DNA of 64,000 nt from Eledone cirrhosa (lineage: Eukaryota > Mollusca > Cephalopoda > Octopoda > Eledonidae), in assembly GCA_964016885.1 (NCBI GenBank), contig OZ024743.1:177043074-177107073 (forward strand). Reading direction: 5' to 3'. This document shows, piece by piece, positions 30,040 through 41,507 of this stretch; the stretch's first letter is position 1, and the number at the start of each line of letters is the position of its first letter. The translations under genes and the position numbers were made by a program. The notes beneath the pieces were generated by a model. The model was not told the DNA's origin. It did not search any database and was given only the letters and a program-made list of their open reading frames with translations.

Positions 30040-30345
30040 TTGATTTTTACAACATGCAGGGTTATGGTTTAGAATAAGGACACCGTATCCCTGGATGTCT
30101 AAGAAGTGACTAATAAGGTTGGAGTTAAGAAGGGCATTCAGCTGTCAAACAATTCCTTAAAAGCCCATGCCAACATGGAATAGTGGACAGAATTACAAAG
30201 ATGATGATAAGATAGATAGAATTATCATTATTTTTATGTCCACTTTTCCATTCCGGCATGAGTTGGATATAATAATTGTTTCTACATTTGGCACAAGGCC
30301 AGCAATTTACCAGTACATTACTGGTACTTTATTTTATAATAATGA
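30040..30345 (+). mobile_element. Degenerate RTE-tail and SINE-tail fragments
   Basis: 30110-30215 carries an eroded GTTGGAGTTAAGAAGGGCAT ... GATGATGATAAG tail (plus). 30268-30340 is the 3' part of a tRNA-SINE on the minus strand (AATTGTTTCTACATTTGGCA ... GGTACTTTATTTTA). Confidence 0.6.
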
Positions 30346-30728
30346 TAATGAAAATTTTTATGTACAATGCTCAGGTACACTACAATTCATCAACGATGTA
30401 TGTATAATACATAGAATAATGTACAAAAGTCAGGAAAGTGAACATGAGCCATGATATATACACAGACACACATGCGTGTGTGTGTGTGTATGGAGCGGGA
30501 ATATCAGGTATAGTGTTGGTGAATTTCGAGAAGCATGGAAGTTTTGAAGCTAATAACTAGTGCAGGTAATTTGTTCCATGTTTCAGCAACTCTGAGTGTA
30601 AAAAAATGAGGCTAAGCTGCAGCCCAGTGAGATGAAACCCAGAACCAGGTGATATCAAAGTGAAATTCTAAATCACACAGCAATGATTGACTCCAAAATG
30701 TACTTTTTAGAATGAAAGGCATATTCAC
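30346..30728 (-). other. Intron sequence of the CCDC138-like gene
   Basis: Downstream of exon 7 on the minus strand. Contains a short (TG)n at 30475-30490; nothing else recognised. Confidence 0.4.
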
Positions 30729-30860
30729 CTTGGAGGTTTTAACTGATTTCCGGTGGGATTTTTCTATGGCAGTTTTGGCACTCTTGGAACTGGTTATCTC
30801 TTGTTTTACATCATAAGCCAAAGTGGGTAGTATTTGTTTCTGATTCTGCTCATGAAGACG
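30729..30860 (-). CDS. CCDC138: CCDC138-like exon 7
   Basis: 132 bp, 44 codons in phase 0, preceded by ATATATTTTAG and followed by GTGAAT. Reads RLHEQNQKQILPTL... ending in SHRKSVKTSK, a basic, Ser/Lys-rich segment that would follow the coiled coil. The frame joins exon 6 without adjustment across an 11.9-kb intron. The donor GTGAAT is less canonical than the others, and the family match here is weak, so this exon is the least certain of the seven. Confidence 0.6.
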
Positions 30861-30904
30861 CTAAAATATATATATACATATATGCATCATCATCTTCATC
30901 ACAA

Positions 30905-30968
30905 TTTTATATATATATATATAGAGATAGATAGATAGATAGATAGAGATAGATAGATAGATAGATAT
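30905..30968. repeat. (GATA)n at the 3' border of LINE B
   Basis: GATA units interrupted by GAGATA sit directly next to the 3' end of the Tx1-like LINE (TATTTCTTTATTAGCC). Confidence 0.9.
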
Positions 30969-31209
30969 ATTTCTTTATTAGCCACAGGGGCACAAAAGAA
31001 GGGGACAAATACAAAGGGGGAAGTTTACATACAATAAAAACGTGTAAAATGTTATCACAAATGGAATTTAAAAAGTTAGTCGATTTTCCCCAATAGGGGG
31101 AGACAGTTTATATGGGTAACACACACCCCCGAAAAAAAAATGTGCAACCCTCAACTCCAGGAGTACGAAGAGTTTGTACTCCTTTCCTCTCCTCCTCCTT
31201 TTCCTCAAC

Positions 31210-32331
31210 CTACAGGCTGATATAGAGAGAAGGCCCATTCACTCGGGCCATTCTCGCCACTTTCACCCACCTTTCACAAAACTTGCTGGGGTACAGCACC
31301 TCTCTCTCCATCCTGATTCTTCTTCCAAAGTGGTATTTGAAAAAAAGAATCAGTTGTTGGCCGGAGAGAAAGGTGTCTGACCTCAGCCCTTTCAACCTTG
31401 TCCACCATACAACCTCTTTCGCCATAGCTATCACACAAAGGAAAACCGCCTCTCCTTCGTTTTTGAAGGAGGGTGGCGGTTTGATCATGACAGGGATGCC
31501 CTGCAATAGCTCCAGCTTCCGCAGTAGTGGCTCGAGAGTCAGTACGTACAGAAGGGAGGAGAGAGGGCATCCCTGTCGAATGGATCGCGTAATATGGAAC
31601 GGCTCCGAGAGGTAGCCGTTCACCTTGACCCTTGAGCAGATGTTGCTATTGTGCATTGCAGCAATCCAGCCCCTGAACACGGGTCCGAAGCCTGCCGCCT
31701 CGAGCACCGCATCCAGGTAACGATGGTCAACCCTATCGAAAGCCTTAGACTGATCCAAGTTGATCAGGGCCCCACCGAAGCCGGGTTTACACCCTACCCT
31801 CTCTATGATGTATCGCATAAGGTGGAGGTTGTCGTGTATGGACCTGGTCGGGATTGCGCATGTCTGCGCTTCTCCCACCAGTTTCTCGACGACAAGCGCC
31901 AGCCTCTTTGCCAACACCTTGGCCAAAATCTGTAACTCTGTGTTTAGCAGAGTTATGGGCCGGAAGTTGCCTATGTCATCCCCCTTATTCTCGTCCTTCC
32001 TGATTAGTGTGACCACGCCCCTGGTTACAGAACTGGGAATTCTCCCATTCTGTTGCCAGTTGCAGTAGACCGCTTGCAGGAGACCGGAGAATAGGTCCGG
32101 CATTGCTACGTAAAATTCGTAGGGTAGACCGTCGAGACCTGGAGATTTGCGTTTGCCGCATTGGCTCAGCGCGTCCCCTATCTCAGTGGCTGAAATCGGC
32201 TTTTCGCAGAACTTTGCCTCGCTGTCTGAGAGTCGCGGTAGGCCGTCGAGGTATGGACCGAAATCCATAGCCCCTCCCGGCGCGTGCCCCGCCCGAACAG
32301 CCGAGCAAAGTGCCGCTGAAAATCCGCACAC
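31210..32331 (-). pseudogene. LINE B ORF2, reverse transcriptase part with 1101-bp internal deletion
   Basis: Contains GKRKSPGLDGLPYEFY, NFRPITLLNTELQILAK, ALINLDQSKAFDRVDH (motif A) and SIRQGCPLSSLLYVL. Then LRKLELLQGIP joins directly to VMIKPPPSFKNEGEAVFL. In LINE A these two points are separated by 1101 bp, which includes the catalytic AYADD and the thumb. The deletion is in frame, so the truncated frame stays open to SLYISL. The catalytic YADD is gone, so the enzyme is dead. Confidence 0.88.
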
Positions 32332-32413
32332 ATCTGCTTCGGCTCACGTAACACGCGTCCGTTTTGGTCCTTCAAAGACCGAATCGTGGACTTGTTGCCA
32401 CTTTTTGCCTCCG

Positions 32414-33030
32414 TCACTCGGGCCCAGCTAACAGCTTTGGCTCCCTCGTTTCCCAGAGCACGTATTTTGCTTCTGACAAACAGCCCTCGTGCTTTGCGTC
32501 GAAGAACTGGTCCAAGGCCGTTCTCGTTGCTAGCACGCTGGCTACGTTGCCACTTCTAATTGCCTCTTCTACTTTATCTACCAGTTCCTTCTCGGTTCTA
32601 TTTCTATCTAACGCTAATTCTTTACTAAAAACTATCGAGTCTAATCTAACTGCCCTCTTGAGAGAGTACCACCATCTGTTGTTGACAATGGCCCCTGTCA
32701 AGTGCTGTTTAACTAAAGTCCTAATCCGTCTACTGTAGGCTTTGCTTGTCGGTAACGACAAGTTCAGCTTCCAGTAGCCGGGTCCTTGTCTATGGGTTCT
32801 ATCAAGGTTGGCCATGCAGGTCACTAGTTTGTGATCTGAATAGGCAACCATGAACATTTGTGGACAGCTTAACATGTCCCTATCCTTATTTCTAACTAGA
32901 ACCCTATCTAGGTACGATCTAGATGTTCCGCTACGATTACTCCACGTCCACAGTGGCACAGTCGGAAAATCTAGTCGATATCTATCGGCCAGGTCAAATC
33001 GGTCGATTAACTGTTTGAGGCTGTTACACC
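32414..33030 (-). pseudogene. LINE B ORF2, endonuclease end and linker
   Basis: In frame with LINE A sequence: WTWSNRSGTSRSYLDRVLV, SDHKLVTCM (endonuclease C-terminus), QGPGYWKLNLSL, then a charged linker. It is displaced from the endonuclease frame by a G-run at 33029-33036, and from the RT frame by two further shifts near 32415 and 32330. Confidence 0.8.
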
Positions 33031-33513
33031 CCCCCCTTTATCGGGACATACTCCCACATAGTCCCAACGTGCATCTAGGATTCCATTCCAGTCCCCCACT
33101 AAAAGCAAGGAGCGGGACGTTCCCAGAAAAGTCTCTAGACGTTTGAAGAAGTCTGGCCGCGGTGTCCCGGATGGGGCATATGCGGCCACCAGCCTGAAGG
33201 CTCCACCTTCACTACCGTCAATGTCTAGGACCACCAGTCGACCCTCCGGGTCCAGATGTACCGTCTGTGTTACGAGGCCCAGGTGTTTCCACAGCAAAAC
33301 GGCAACTCCGCCCCCACCCCCCGGTTGACAGAGAGATGCGTAGATCTCAAAGTCATCGAAGATGGGGGCCAGCTGTCGCTCGCCGTGGATCCTGGACTCG
33401 CAAATGGCTACCACATCCATACTGTGCGACCTGAGGTCGTTTAAGAGTTTGCCCTGTTTCCAGGGCATCCCCAGGCCGCGTACGTTCACACATACAACTC
33501 TTACATTGGCCAT
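33007..33513 (-). pseudogene. LINE B ORF2, endonuclease N-terminal part
   Basis: ATG at 33513. Reads VRVVCVNVRGLGMPWKQGKL, ICESRI (catalytic Glu region), VLDIDG, LVAAYAP and LLLVGDWNGI (catalytic Asp/Asn). It breaks at an 8-base G run where LINE A has four G, and runs out at CPDKGGGVTASNS. Confidence 0.85.
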
Positions 33514-33546
33514 GTTGGTGCTGAAAAGTTAAAAGAGGAAAAGAGA

Positions 33547-33750
33547 TCACTCACCCTTCGCCACCTGGGGACCAGGCCGCACGATTTCCATGGGGGTGTT
33601 GGAGGGGTTGTCTGGATGGGTGGTGGTTTCCGGCGGGGTGGGGATGCAGATGTTTGATGGGGTGGGGTCTGGTGGGATGGGGGTGTCTGGGGTGGGGAGG
33701 CATTTGAGAAGGACGCGGTTGAGTGGTTTCACGCAGGAATTACCCACATC
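33547..33750 (-). pseudogene. Probable displaced C-terminus of LINE B ORF1
   Basis: A Pro/Thr-rich frame (CLPTPDTPIPPDP...) just downstream of ORF1 and upstream of ORF2. It is preceded in the same frame by sequence comparable with the ORF1 end of LINE A (TYRSLKETFEKDV versus TYKTLKNNFKEDV). Confidence 0.5.
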
Positions 33751-33812
33751 CTTCTCAAATGTTTCTTTTAGGGACCTATAAGTTTGTATAGGGACCCTAA
33801 TCAGTTTTAGGT

Positions 33813-35357
33813 TCAGTTTTTTGCTATTTTTAATAGAGTGGGCGAAAGTTTTCCCTTCGGTGAAAACCGAAGGAGGTTCGTGATTGTCTCCATTAGTGTT
33901 TTGTTTTCGGTGTTTATGTAAGTGTAAGTGTAATTTTCTTGTGTTGTGTTTGTTTTTGTCTGTAGTTCTTGTGTGTGCTTTCGTTTTGTTGTAGGTATTT
34001 TGTTTTCAGGAGGTGGGGGTTTTGTTTGTGATGTTTTTGTTGTTTGTGTTGGTGGTGGTATGTTTGTGGTAGTGTTTGCTGGTTTTTTGCTTTTGTGATG
34101 TCTTTTCTTTCTTTTCGAGCGATGGGGTTCTCCCTCGTCTTCACTGGGTGATGGCGAGATAGCCTCATCTGTTGTATCGTCTGTGTGATTGGGGAGGGGT
34201 ATGTCTTGGGGAGCTGTTGTGTCTGTATGTGATTTTGCAGTGGTTTTAGGTGGAGTGGGGTTGGGTGGGACTGTGTTTGTTGTGGTTATTTTTGTGTGTT
34301 GGTGTTGTTGTTGTTGTGGTGGTGTTGGTGGTTGTGTTGTTTTGATGGGTGTCGGCAGAAGAGCCTTTTTTTGGTTCATTAGTTTAGGACAGGAAGCCCT
34401 CAGGTGACCCCTGCTAAAGCAATGGTAACATGAAGGCCGCCTACCCTCAAACGAAAGGTTTATGTAGGTGAGTCCGTCCAGGAGTACACGCTGTGGGATC
34501 ATAGCTATTCGCTCTGGGCTCATTTGCACCAGAACTTCAATGCTAGTCCCATTGAATACATCTCTGGGGGACTTTCCTACTGACAGTATTCTGTCTTCAT
34601 CAAAATTGATGAAGCCACACAGTATCCACCATATGTTCACCTTTGGTGTGACACTTGTGATTCTGATCTTTTGTGTCCTTTTTCCCATGTATGTAGGGAA
34701 AAAGGTGTACAGGTTGGATACAATTGGCGACACAGAGTAATTTTGGGCCGTCAATTGATCCTTCATGAGTACCGAAATACTCCCAAAAAGTTTGCTTCTT
34801 TGAATGAATGCAATATCATTCATTGAATTTTTGAAAACCAGTTCAATTTCTTTCTGTGACAATTGGACTGGTTTTCGGGTAGAATTGGAAACTGTCCTAA
34901 AAACTATCGTTTTGAGAGCAGTTTCCTTGCGAATTTCTACCGGAGAATTGATGCTGAAAGCACCATTTTTATCGAAAGTGACATATCTCTTAGCGTCCTT
35001 TAAAAGTTGTTCAGCATTTGTTATGTCGAGATATATCAATTCTTCTTTCTTTTGAACTTTCTCTGCAAAGGAGATTTTTGGTTTCTTTGTGGAATCCGTA
35101 TTGGTGGTGTTGTCATTATTGTTGTTATTGTTGTTGTTATTCTTGTTGTCACCGATGTTGGTATCATCCGTATTTTCCTTGGTGTTGTTGTTGTCTTTGA
35201 TGCTGGTGTTATTGGCGTTGTCTTTATTTTTTTCTTTGTTGTTGTTATCATTGTTGCTTTTATCATCATTATTGGTTTTGCTGTTATTTTTGTTGTCATT
35301 GAACTGTTTGGTGTCATTTGTGTTGTTTGGATATGAATTCGTTTTTTTTATTTTCAT
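33813..35357 (-). CDS. LINE B ORF1, Asn-rich Gag-like protein with CCHC zinc knuckle
   Basis: 514 codons from ATG 35357. The first 90 or so residues are dominated by Asn, Asp, Lys and Thr. A folded-looking central part follows (ISFAEKVQKK, NDIAFIQRSKLFGSI, FPTYMGKRTQKIRI, VNIWWILCGFI). Then comes one zinc knuckle, CYHCFSRGHLRASC, of the form C-x2-C-x4-H-x4-C, and a Pro/Gln/Thr-rich tail with a basic cluster KRKKRHHKSKK. Such proteins coat LINE RNA. A frameshift near 33880 probably cuts off the original end, because the next frame (33747-33547) continues with sequence like that of LINE A. Confidence 0.85.
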   Translation of the reverse strand: MKIKKTNSYPNNTNDTKQFNDNKNNSKTNNDDKSNNDNNNKEKNKDNANNTSIKDNNNTKENTDDTNIGDNKNNNNNNNNNDNTTNTDSTKKPKISFAEKVQKKEELIYLDITNAEQLLKDAKRYVTFDKNGAFSINSPVEIRKETALKTIVFRTVSNSTRKPVQLSQKEIELVFKNSMNDIAFIQRSKLFGSISVLMKDQLTAQNYSVSPIVSNLYTFFPTYMGKRTQKIRITSVTPKVNIWWILCGFINFDEDRILSVGKSPRDVFNGTSIEVLVQMSPERIAMIPQRVLLDGLTYINLSFEGRRPSCYHCFSRGHLRASCPKLMNQKKALLPTPIKTTQPPTPPQQQQHQHTKITTTNTVPPNPTPPKTTAKSHTDTTAPQDIPLPNHTDDTTDEAISPSPSEDEGEPHRSKRKKRHHKSKKPANTTTNIPPPTQTTKTSQTKPPPPENKIPTTKRKHTQELQTKTNTTQENYTYTYINTENKTLMETITNLLRFSPKGKLSPTLLKIAKN

Positions 35358-35685
35358 TTTGTCTTTCCATCTCTATAGTATCTAGTAAAGAAGACGTTGT
35401 TGACTGCGAGCTTGGTAGTCTTACCGCCTCTCCACCACCATTATCGTTGGATGCAGCGTTCATAACGTAATCAAAATTTTACAATATTTTTTTCAAAGAT
35501 TCGATGGAGAAAAATTTTTTACATGGATATTCCGCCCCTGTAGGGGCGAAAATGAGTTGACCCACCACCTGAAGGTCCAGACGGGTGGTCAAGTTACACA
35601 ATGATATAAAATTTAACTAAAAACTCACGTTTTTTTCTTACATAAATTAACGGAAACTTCTCCGCGAAGTTACACACGTCTGATA

Positions 35686-35725
35686 GAGAGAGAGATAGAT
35701 AGATAGATAGATAGATAGATATATT
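35686..35725. repeat. (GATA)n between LINE B and LINE C
   Basis: GAGAGAGA then pure GATA. It is the shared border of the 5' end of LINE B and the 3' end of LINE C. Confidence 0.9.
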
Positions 35726-35975
35726 TCTTTATTAGCCACAGGGGCACAAAAGAAGGGGACAAATACAAAGGGGGAAGTTTACATACAATAAAAACGTGTA
35801 AAATGTTATCACAGATGGAATTTAAAAGTTAGTCGATTTTCCCCAATAGAGGGAGACAGTTTATATGGGTAACACATACCCCCGAAAAAAATGTGCAACC
35901 CTCATCTCCAGGAGTACGAAGAGCTTGTACTCCTTTCCTCTCCTCCTCCTTTTCCTCAATCTACAGGCTGATATA
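35726..35975 (-). mobile_element. Tx1-like LINE C, 250-bp 3' fragment
   Basis: Almost the same 250 bp as the 3' end of LINE B (30969-31220), truncated at CTACAGGCTGATATAGAG and flanked on both sides by GATA repeats. Confidence 0.88.
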
Positions 35976-35976
35976 G

Positions 35977-36025
<49 letters not shown>
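35976..36025. repeat. (GATA)n between LINE C and LINE A
   Basis: About twelve GATA units. Confidence 0.92.
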
Positions 36026-36285
36026 TGTTTCTTTTATTTGCCACCAGGGTATCAAAAGTGGGACAAGTACAATGGGGGGAGTTTACAAAACAAAGCGTCC
36101 TCAATAAGGAGGAGGCAATAACAAAATATAAAAATAAAATAAAATATAACAGAATAAAATTTATAACAAAATCCTCAATAGAGAGGCGCCTTGGGGGGTC
36201 GCACACACCCCCGAAAAAAAGTGTGCAACCCTTTTCCTCAGGAGCACAGAGAAGGGGTGCTCCCTTGGTCTTTCATCTTCCTCAC

Positions 36286-39200
36286 CTATAGTCTGATGTA
36301 GAGTGAAGGCCCATTCACACGGGCCATTCTCGCCACTTTCACCCATCTTTCATAAAAACGGCTGGGGTGCAGCACCTCTCTCTCCATCCTGATCCTTCTT
36401 CCGAAATAATATCGGAAGAAACGGACCAGTTGTTGGCCAGAGAGAAAGGTGTCTGACCTCAGTCCTTTCAGACGCATCCACCATACAACCTCTTTCGCCA
36501 TGGCTATTACGCACAGAAACACCGCCTCTTCTTCGTTTTTGAAGAGGGGAGGCGGCTTGATCGTTACAATAGACTCGGTGGTCAACCGGATCGGTCCCAC
36601 CCTTGACAGCAGTTGTTCGACATAGCCCCACAGATCGGTAATGCCCGAGCAGTGTACCAATGCATGTGCAACGGTTTCCTCGTTGCACACGCATCTGGGA
36701 CAGATCTTTTTCGAGGGGTCCCTACCCGGGCGCCCGTGTCTGTAGAGCCTTTCTCGAACGGACAGAGCCCTTCTGTAACATTGCCAGGCCACGGACATCT
36801 GGAAGTTATCCATGGGTCCCGGGCTGAATGTCCTCCCGAACAGGTTGGCCAGTTCGTCTTCCTCCATGCCTAGGGCTTCTCCGAGGGCGTCGTCGCACCT
36901 AACCACCAGCCCTCTATAGAATGACGAGGTGGATTCTCCACTGAGAGCCGGGTCCGCCTGCCAGAGAGCCGTGAGCGCCTGGGCACACGCGGTGTGCCAG
37001 GCGCCCAGTTTTCTCGGTCTTTGCTTGACCCAGGATTGCAGCTCGGTGAGTGAGACGAGTCTGGGAAAGGCTCGCCTCACAAACGGGGCCCACACCGGTT
37101 GACCGGAGAGGAATACCTGAAGGTGCCGTAGCCTTAATGCGTGTTTACGTATCATTAGCCACGGCATCCCCAGCCCTCCTTTCGAAGGGTGTTGACAGCA
37201 GATGGATCTCCTCACCATAGGAGCCTGCTTTTTCCAAAGGAATTGGAAGAGTGCGCGCTCCATTTTGGCGAGCGTTTCCCTTGGGCAAGGCACAACGGTC
37301 AAGCGGTAGTAGATGACGGACGCTATATAAGTGTTCGCCACCTCCGCCCGACCTTTCAGGGACAGTTTGCACTCAGCCCACTTCTGGGTCAGTGCAAACA
37401 CCCTGTTCGTTATCTCACCCCAGTTCTTCTCCACCTGGAGGTCTGGTCCCTCCGTCCAGCACCCGACGACGCCATCGGAGGGCATCGATCTGCCCCTCCA
37501 CGTGCCGAGTTGCAGACCGATCGACTTGTCCCGGTTCAGCTTAGCCCCTGTAAACCTTTCGTACTCCTCCAGTAAGGTGCCGATCGCCCCGATTTCCGAG
37601 GCCATCAACACCATTACTGTTACGTCATCGGCGTAGGCTGACACCGCTTTCCGCAATCCCGGTTCCAACGGGATGCCCTGCAACAACTCCAACTTCCGCA
37701 GCAGTGGCTCTAGAGTCATTACATACAGAAGGGAGGAGAGAGGGCACCCCTGACGGATGGACCGCGCGATTTCGAACAGCTCCGAGAGGTCGCCGTTCAC
37801 CTTGACACTAGAGCAGATGCGGCTGCTGTGCATGGCATTGATCCAGCCCCTGAAAACGGGTCCGAAGCCTGCTGCCGCTAGCACCGCATCCAGGTAACCA
37901 TGGTCGACCCTATCGAATGCCTTAGATTGATCCAAGTTGATCAGGGCCCCACCAAAGCCGGGTTCGTTCCCAACCCTCTCTATGATGTATCGCATGAGGT
38001 GGAGGTTGTCGTGGATGGACCTGGACGGGATAGCACATGTATGCGCATCTCCCACCAGGTTATCCACGACAAGCGCCAACCTCTTTGCTAGCACCTTGGC
38101 CAAAATCTGTAACTCTGTATTTAGCAGAGTTATGGGCCTGAAATTATTTATATCGTCCCCCTCGTTCTCGTCCTTCCTCACTAGCGTGACTACGCCCTTG
38201 GGTACAGCACAGGGAATTCTCCCGTTCTGTTGCCAGTTGCAGTAGACCGCCTCGAGGAGATCGGGGAACAAGTCCGGCATAGCTAGATATAGTTCGTATG
38301 GAAGACCATCGAGACCCGGGGATTTGCGTTTGCCGCATTGGCTCAGCACGTCCTCTATCTCAGCGGCTGAAATCGGCTCCTCGCAGGACTTCGCCTCCCT
38401 GTCCGAGAGACGCGTCAGGCCGTCGAGGTATGGACCGAAGTCTACATCCCCAACCGGCTCCCCGCCCCTTCCGAACAATCCGGCAAAGTGCTTTTGAAAA
38501 GTCTCGCACATCTGCTTAGGTTCAAGGATCACCCATCCATCCTGGTCTCGCAAAGACCGAATAGTGGATCTGCTCCCTCTTTTGGCTTCTGTCACACGGG
38601 CCCAGCTAACAGCTTTGGTCCCCTCGTTTCCCAGAGCACGTATTTTGTTTCGGACGATGCAGCCTTCGTGTTTCGCATCGAAGAACTGGCCCAGGGCCGT
38701 TCTCGACGCTAGCACTCTGGCCACGTCGCCGCTTCTAATTGCCTCTTCTACACTATCTACCAACTCCCTTTCCTTCCTATTTCTATTTGCGGCTAACTCC
38801 TTACTAAATTCTATAGAGACTACTCTAATCTCTCTTTTGAGAGATCCCCACCACCTGCTGTTGACGATGGCGCCCATCAACCGCTCCTTAAATAAAGTGC
38901 TAATCCGGTCCCTGTAAGCCTTACTTGCCGGTAAGGACAAGTTGAGCTTCCAGTAACCGGGTCCCTGTCTATGAGTTCTGTCAAGGTTGACCATGCAGGT
39001 CACTAACTTGTGGTCTGAATAGCCAACTATGCGCATTTTTGGACAACTTAAAAAGTCCTTATCCTTAATTCTAACGAAGAACCTATCTAGGTACGACCTA
39101 GATGATCCGCTACGATTTGCCCAAGTCCAGGTTGGCACAGTCGGAAAATCTAGTCGATATCTATCGGCCAGGTCAAATTGACCGATTAACCCTTTGAGGC

Positions 39201-39690
39201 TATTACACCCCTCTCTATCGGGACAGGCCCCTACGTAGTCCCAGCGTGCATCTAGGATACCATTCCAGTCCCCCACTAATAGCAAGGAGCGGGACGTCCC
39301 TAGAAAAGTCTCCAGACGATGGAAGAAGTCCGGCCGCATTGATCCGAAAGGGCCGTATGCGGCTACCAACCTAAACACTCCGCCTTTACCACTGTCAAGG
39401 TCCAGAACCACTAGTCGACCCTCCGGGTCCAAATGTACCATCTGTGTTGCGAGAACCAGATGTTTTTGCAGCAGAACGACAACCCTACCCCCACCTCCGG
39501 GCTGACAGAAAGATGCGTGCATCTCAAAGACATCAAAGGTGGGGGCCAGCTGTCGCACGTTGCTGATCCGGGCCTCGCAAATAACCATCACATCTATACG
39601 TTGTGACCTGAGGTCATTTAGAAGCATTGCTTACTTCCAAGTTGAGCCCAGGCCACGCGCATTTAAACAGCCTACTCTTAGCATGGCCAT
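36286..39690 (-). CDS. LINE A ORF2: endonuclease, reverse transcriptase, C-terminal zinc finger (one premature stop)
   Basis: ATG at 39690. A TAA at 39633-39631 interrupts after 19 codons where LINE B has Gln (WKQ), and the frame is then open for 1113 codons. Endonuclease: ICEARI, LVAAYGP, LLLVGDWNGI, YSDHKLVTCM. RT: GKRKSPGLDGLPYELY, NFRPITLLNTELQILAK, CAIPSRSIHDNLHLM, ALINLDQSKAFDRVDH, SIRQGCPLSSLLYVM and AYADDVTVMV (catalytic). C-terminal: CPRCVCNEETVAHALVHC, a C-x2-C-x8-H-x4-C finger typical of L1/Tx1-group proteins. Length and order are complete, so only the early stop and the ORF1 breaks argue against activity. Confidence 0.9.
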
Positions 39691-39892
39691 GTTGGTGGTG
39701 AAGAGAAAAGGCACTTACCTCTCTGCGTCCCGGGTATCGGGCTGCACAATTTCCATTAGGATGGGGGATGGGTTGTTGGGTGGGGTGGTGGTTTGTGGAG
39801 GTGTAGGGGCATCAGTGTGTTGTGTGGTTGGGGAGTTTGGAGTTGTGTGGGTGTTTGGGGAGGGGGTGGGGTAGTTTTTTAGGAGGACGTGG

Positions 39893-41507
39893 TTAATGGA
39901 CCCGACGCAGGGGGGGACTCACGTCCTCTTTAAAGTTGTTTTTTAAAGTTTTATAGGTGTCCTGTGGGGCCTTAATCATTTTGAGGTGGGGAAAATCTCC
40001 TGCCTGGGTGATGTTAGGCCCTTGGGTTTTTATTAGATTGTTGTTGTACACAATGTTTAACAGTTTTTTGTTTCTTGTGTTTATGTATATGTATGCATGT
40101 TTTTGTTTTTGTGTGGTGTTTTTTGTTTGCTGTTGTTGTGAGCTCTTTTGTGTTGGTGTCAGTGTTATGTTTTGGGGAGGGGTTGTTTTCATTTGTGTCT
40201 GAGGTGTGTTTTCTTTTTTTTCTTTTGATTGTGTGGAAGTGTTCCTCCTCGTCTGACGACGAACTAGGGTCATCTTCCGCGTTGGAGGGCAGGAGTATAT
40301 TTTCGGGTTGTGTTTGCGGTGCGGGTGTTTTGGAAATTGTTTTTTTTTTTTGAGTGGGGGAGATGGGTTGGACATTGTTTTGTTTTGGTTTGAGCTGTGG
40401 TGGTTGTTTTTGTAGTGGGAGTTGTGGTGATTGTGTTGGTTGTGCAGTTGTTGGTGGTGTAGGCAGGATTGGGGTTTTCTTATTAAGTTCGGGACAGACA
40501 GCCCTCAGGTGACCTCTGGTTCCGCAGAGGTAACACGAGGGCCGCCTACCCTTAACGGTAATGTTGATGAAAGTTTGATCATCCAGTATGACGCGTTCAG
40601 GGATCTGGGCGATCCTTTCGGGCCTCATTTGAACTACAAGTTCGAGGCTCGTTCCACTGAACGCGTCACCCGATGCCTTTCCCATGGACACCAGCGTGTC
40701 ATCCTCCAGGTCCAGGAAATCTGTCAAAACCCACCATATGTCCATAATCGGCAGAATGGTGTGGATTTTTATTTTTTGTGTTCTTCTACCCATGTACGTA
40801 GGGTAGAAGGTGTATGCGGTGGATGTGATTGGTTTGATGGACAGTTTCACTGCTGTGTCCCTGTCCTTCATGAGAATGGATAGACTCCCGTAGAGTCTAT
40901 CCTTCTGAATGAAGGTGATGTCCTTCATGGCGTCTTTTAAAACCAGCTCTATCTCACTCTGTGATGGTTGAGCTGGTTTTTGCTTTTATTCGAGATTGTC
41001 CTAAACATGAATGTGTTTAGGAGTCTCTGGCTTTTTAGTTCCGGGGGGAGGGGGGGAATGGATCGTGAATGAACCATTTTCCCCGTACACTATATATTTT
41101 TTGGCATCTGCCAGTAGCTCCTTCGCTTTGGTTATATCTACTGGCAGATAGTCGAGGGTTTTCCTTGCCGTCTCGGCGAAGGAGAAATTTTTTTTGTTTG
41201 TGTTGCTGTTGTAGTTGGTGGTGTTGTTATCATTGTTGTTGTTATCACAGTTATTGGTCTTGTTGTTGTTGTTATTGTTATTGGTGTTGTTTTCGTCCGT
41301 CGCATTGTTGTTGTTGTTGCCGCTGGTTCTTTGGTTTGTTGCCATGGCAACGTCAAGTTGTCGGTCAACAGGTGGAGAAAATCCTTCCTCGGGCTGACCT
41401 TTCTTTTTGACCTCTGCTACTGTGACAGTGGCAGGGGGAAGCTGTAAGCTTATCTTACCCTTTCCTCCTTCGAATTTTGGTGAAGATGCTTCAGCCATTT
41501 TTATCAA
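39893..41507 (-). pseudogene. LINE A ORF1, Gag-like with CCHC knuckle, frameshifted
   Basis: The first frame, 41507-41001, has the Asn-rich stretch and NFSFAETARKTLDYLPVDIT. It shifts near 41000 to SEIELVLKDAMKDITFIQKD. The long frame to 40014 holds FYPTYMGRRTQKIKI, VVQMRPERIAQIPERV and the knuckle CYLCGTRGHLRAVC. It then shifts again near 40020 to a frame ending KEDVSPPLRRVH at 39893. Domain order equals LINE B ORF1. Confidence 0.82.

Larger units (their letters stand above)
30969..35690 (-). mobile_element. Tx1-like LINE B, near full-length but defective
   Basis: From the 3' end TATTTCTTTATTAGCCACAG at 30969 to the 5' end near 35690, with (GATA)n on both sides. ORF1 is at 35357-33813, and ORF2 is broken into pieces between 33513 and 31210. 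The 3' UTR contains ACCCCCGAAAAAAAA and GGAGTACGAAGAG blocks. It lies in sense orientation in intron 6 of the CCDC138-like gene. The Tx1 (L1-group) placement is from the zinc-knuckle ORF1 and the RT segments; the clade needs a tree. Confidence 0.85.

Noticed and set aside
33590..35385. Val/Leu/Cys-rich plus-strand frames opposite LINE B ORF1
   Set aside because: They are the antisense of the Asn/Pro-rich ORF1 on the minus strand.
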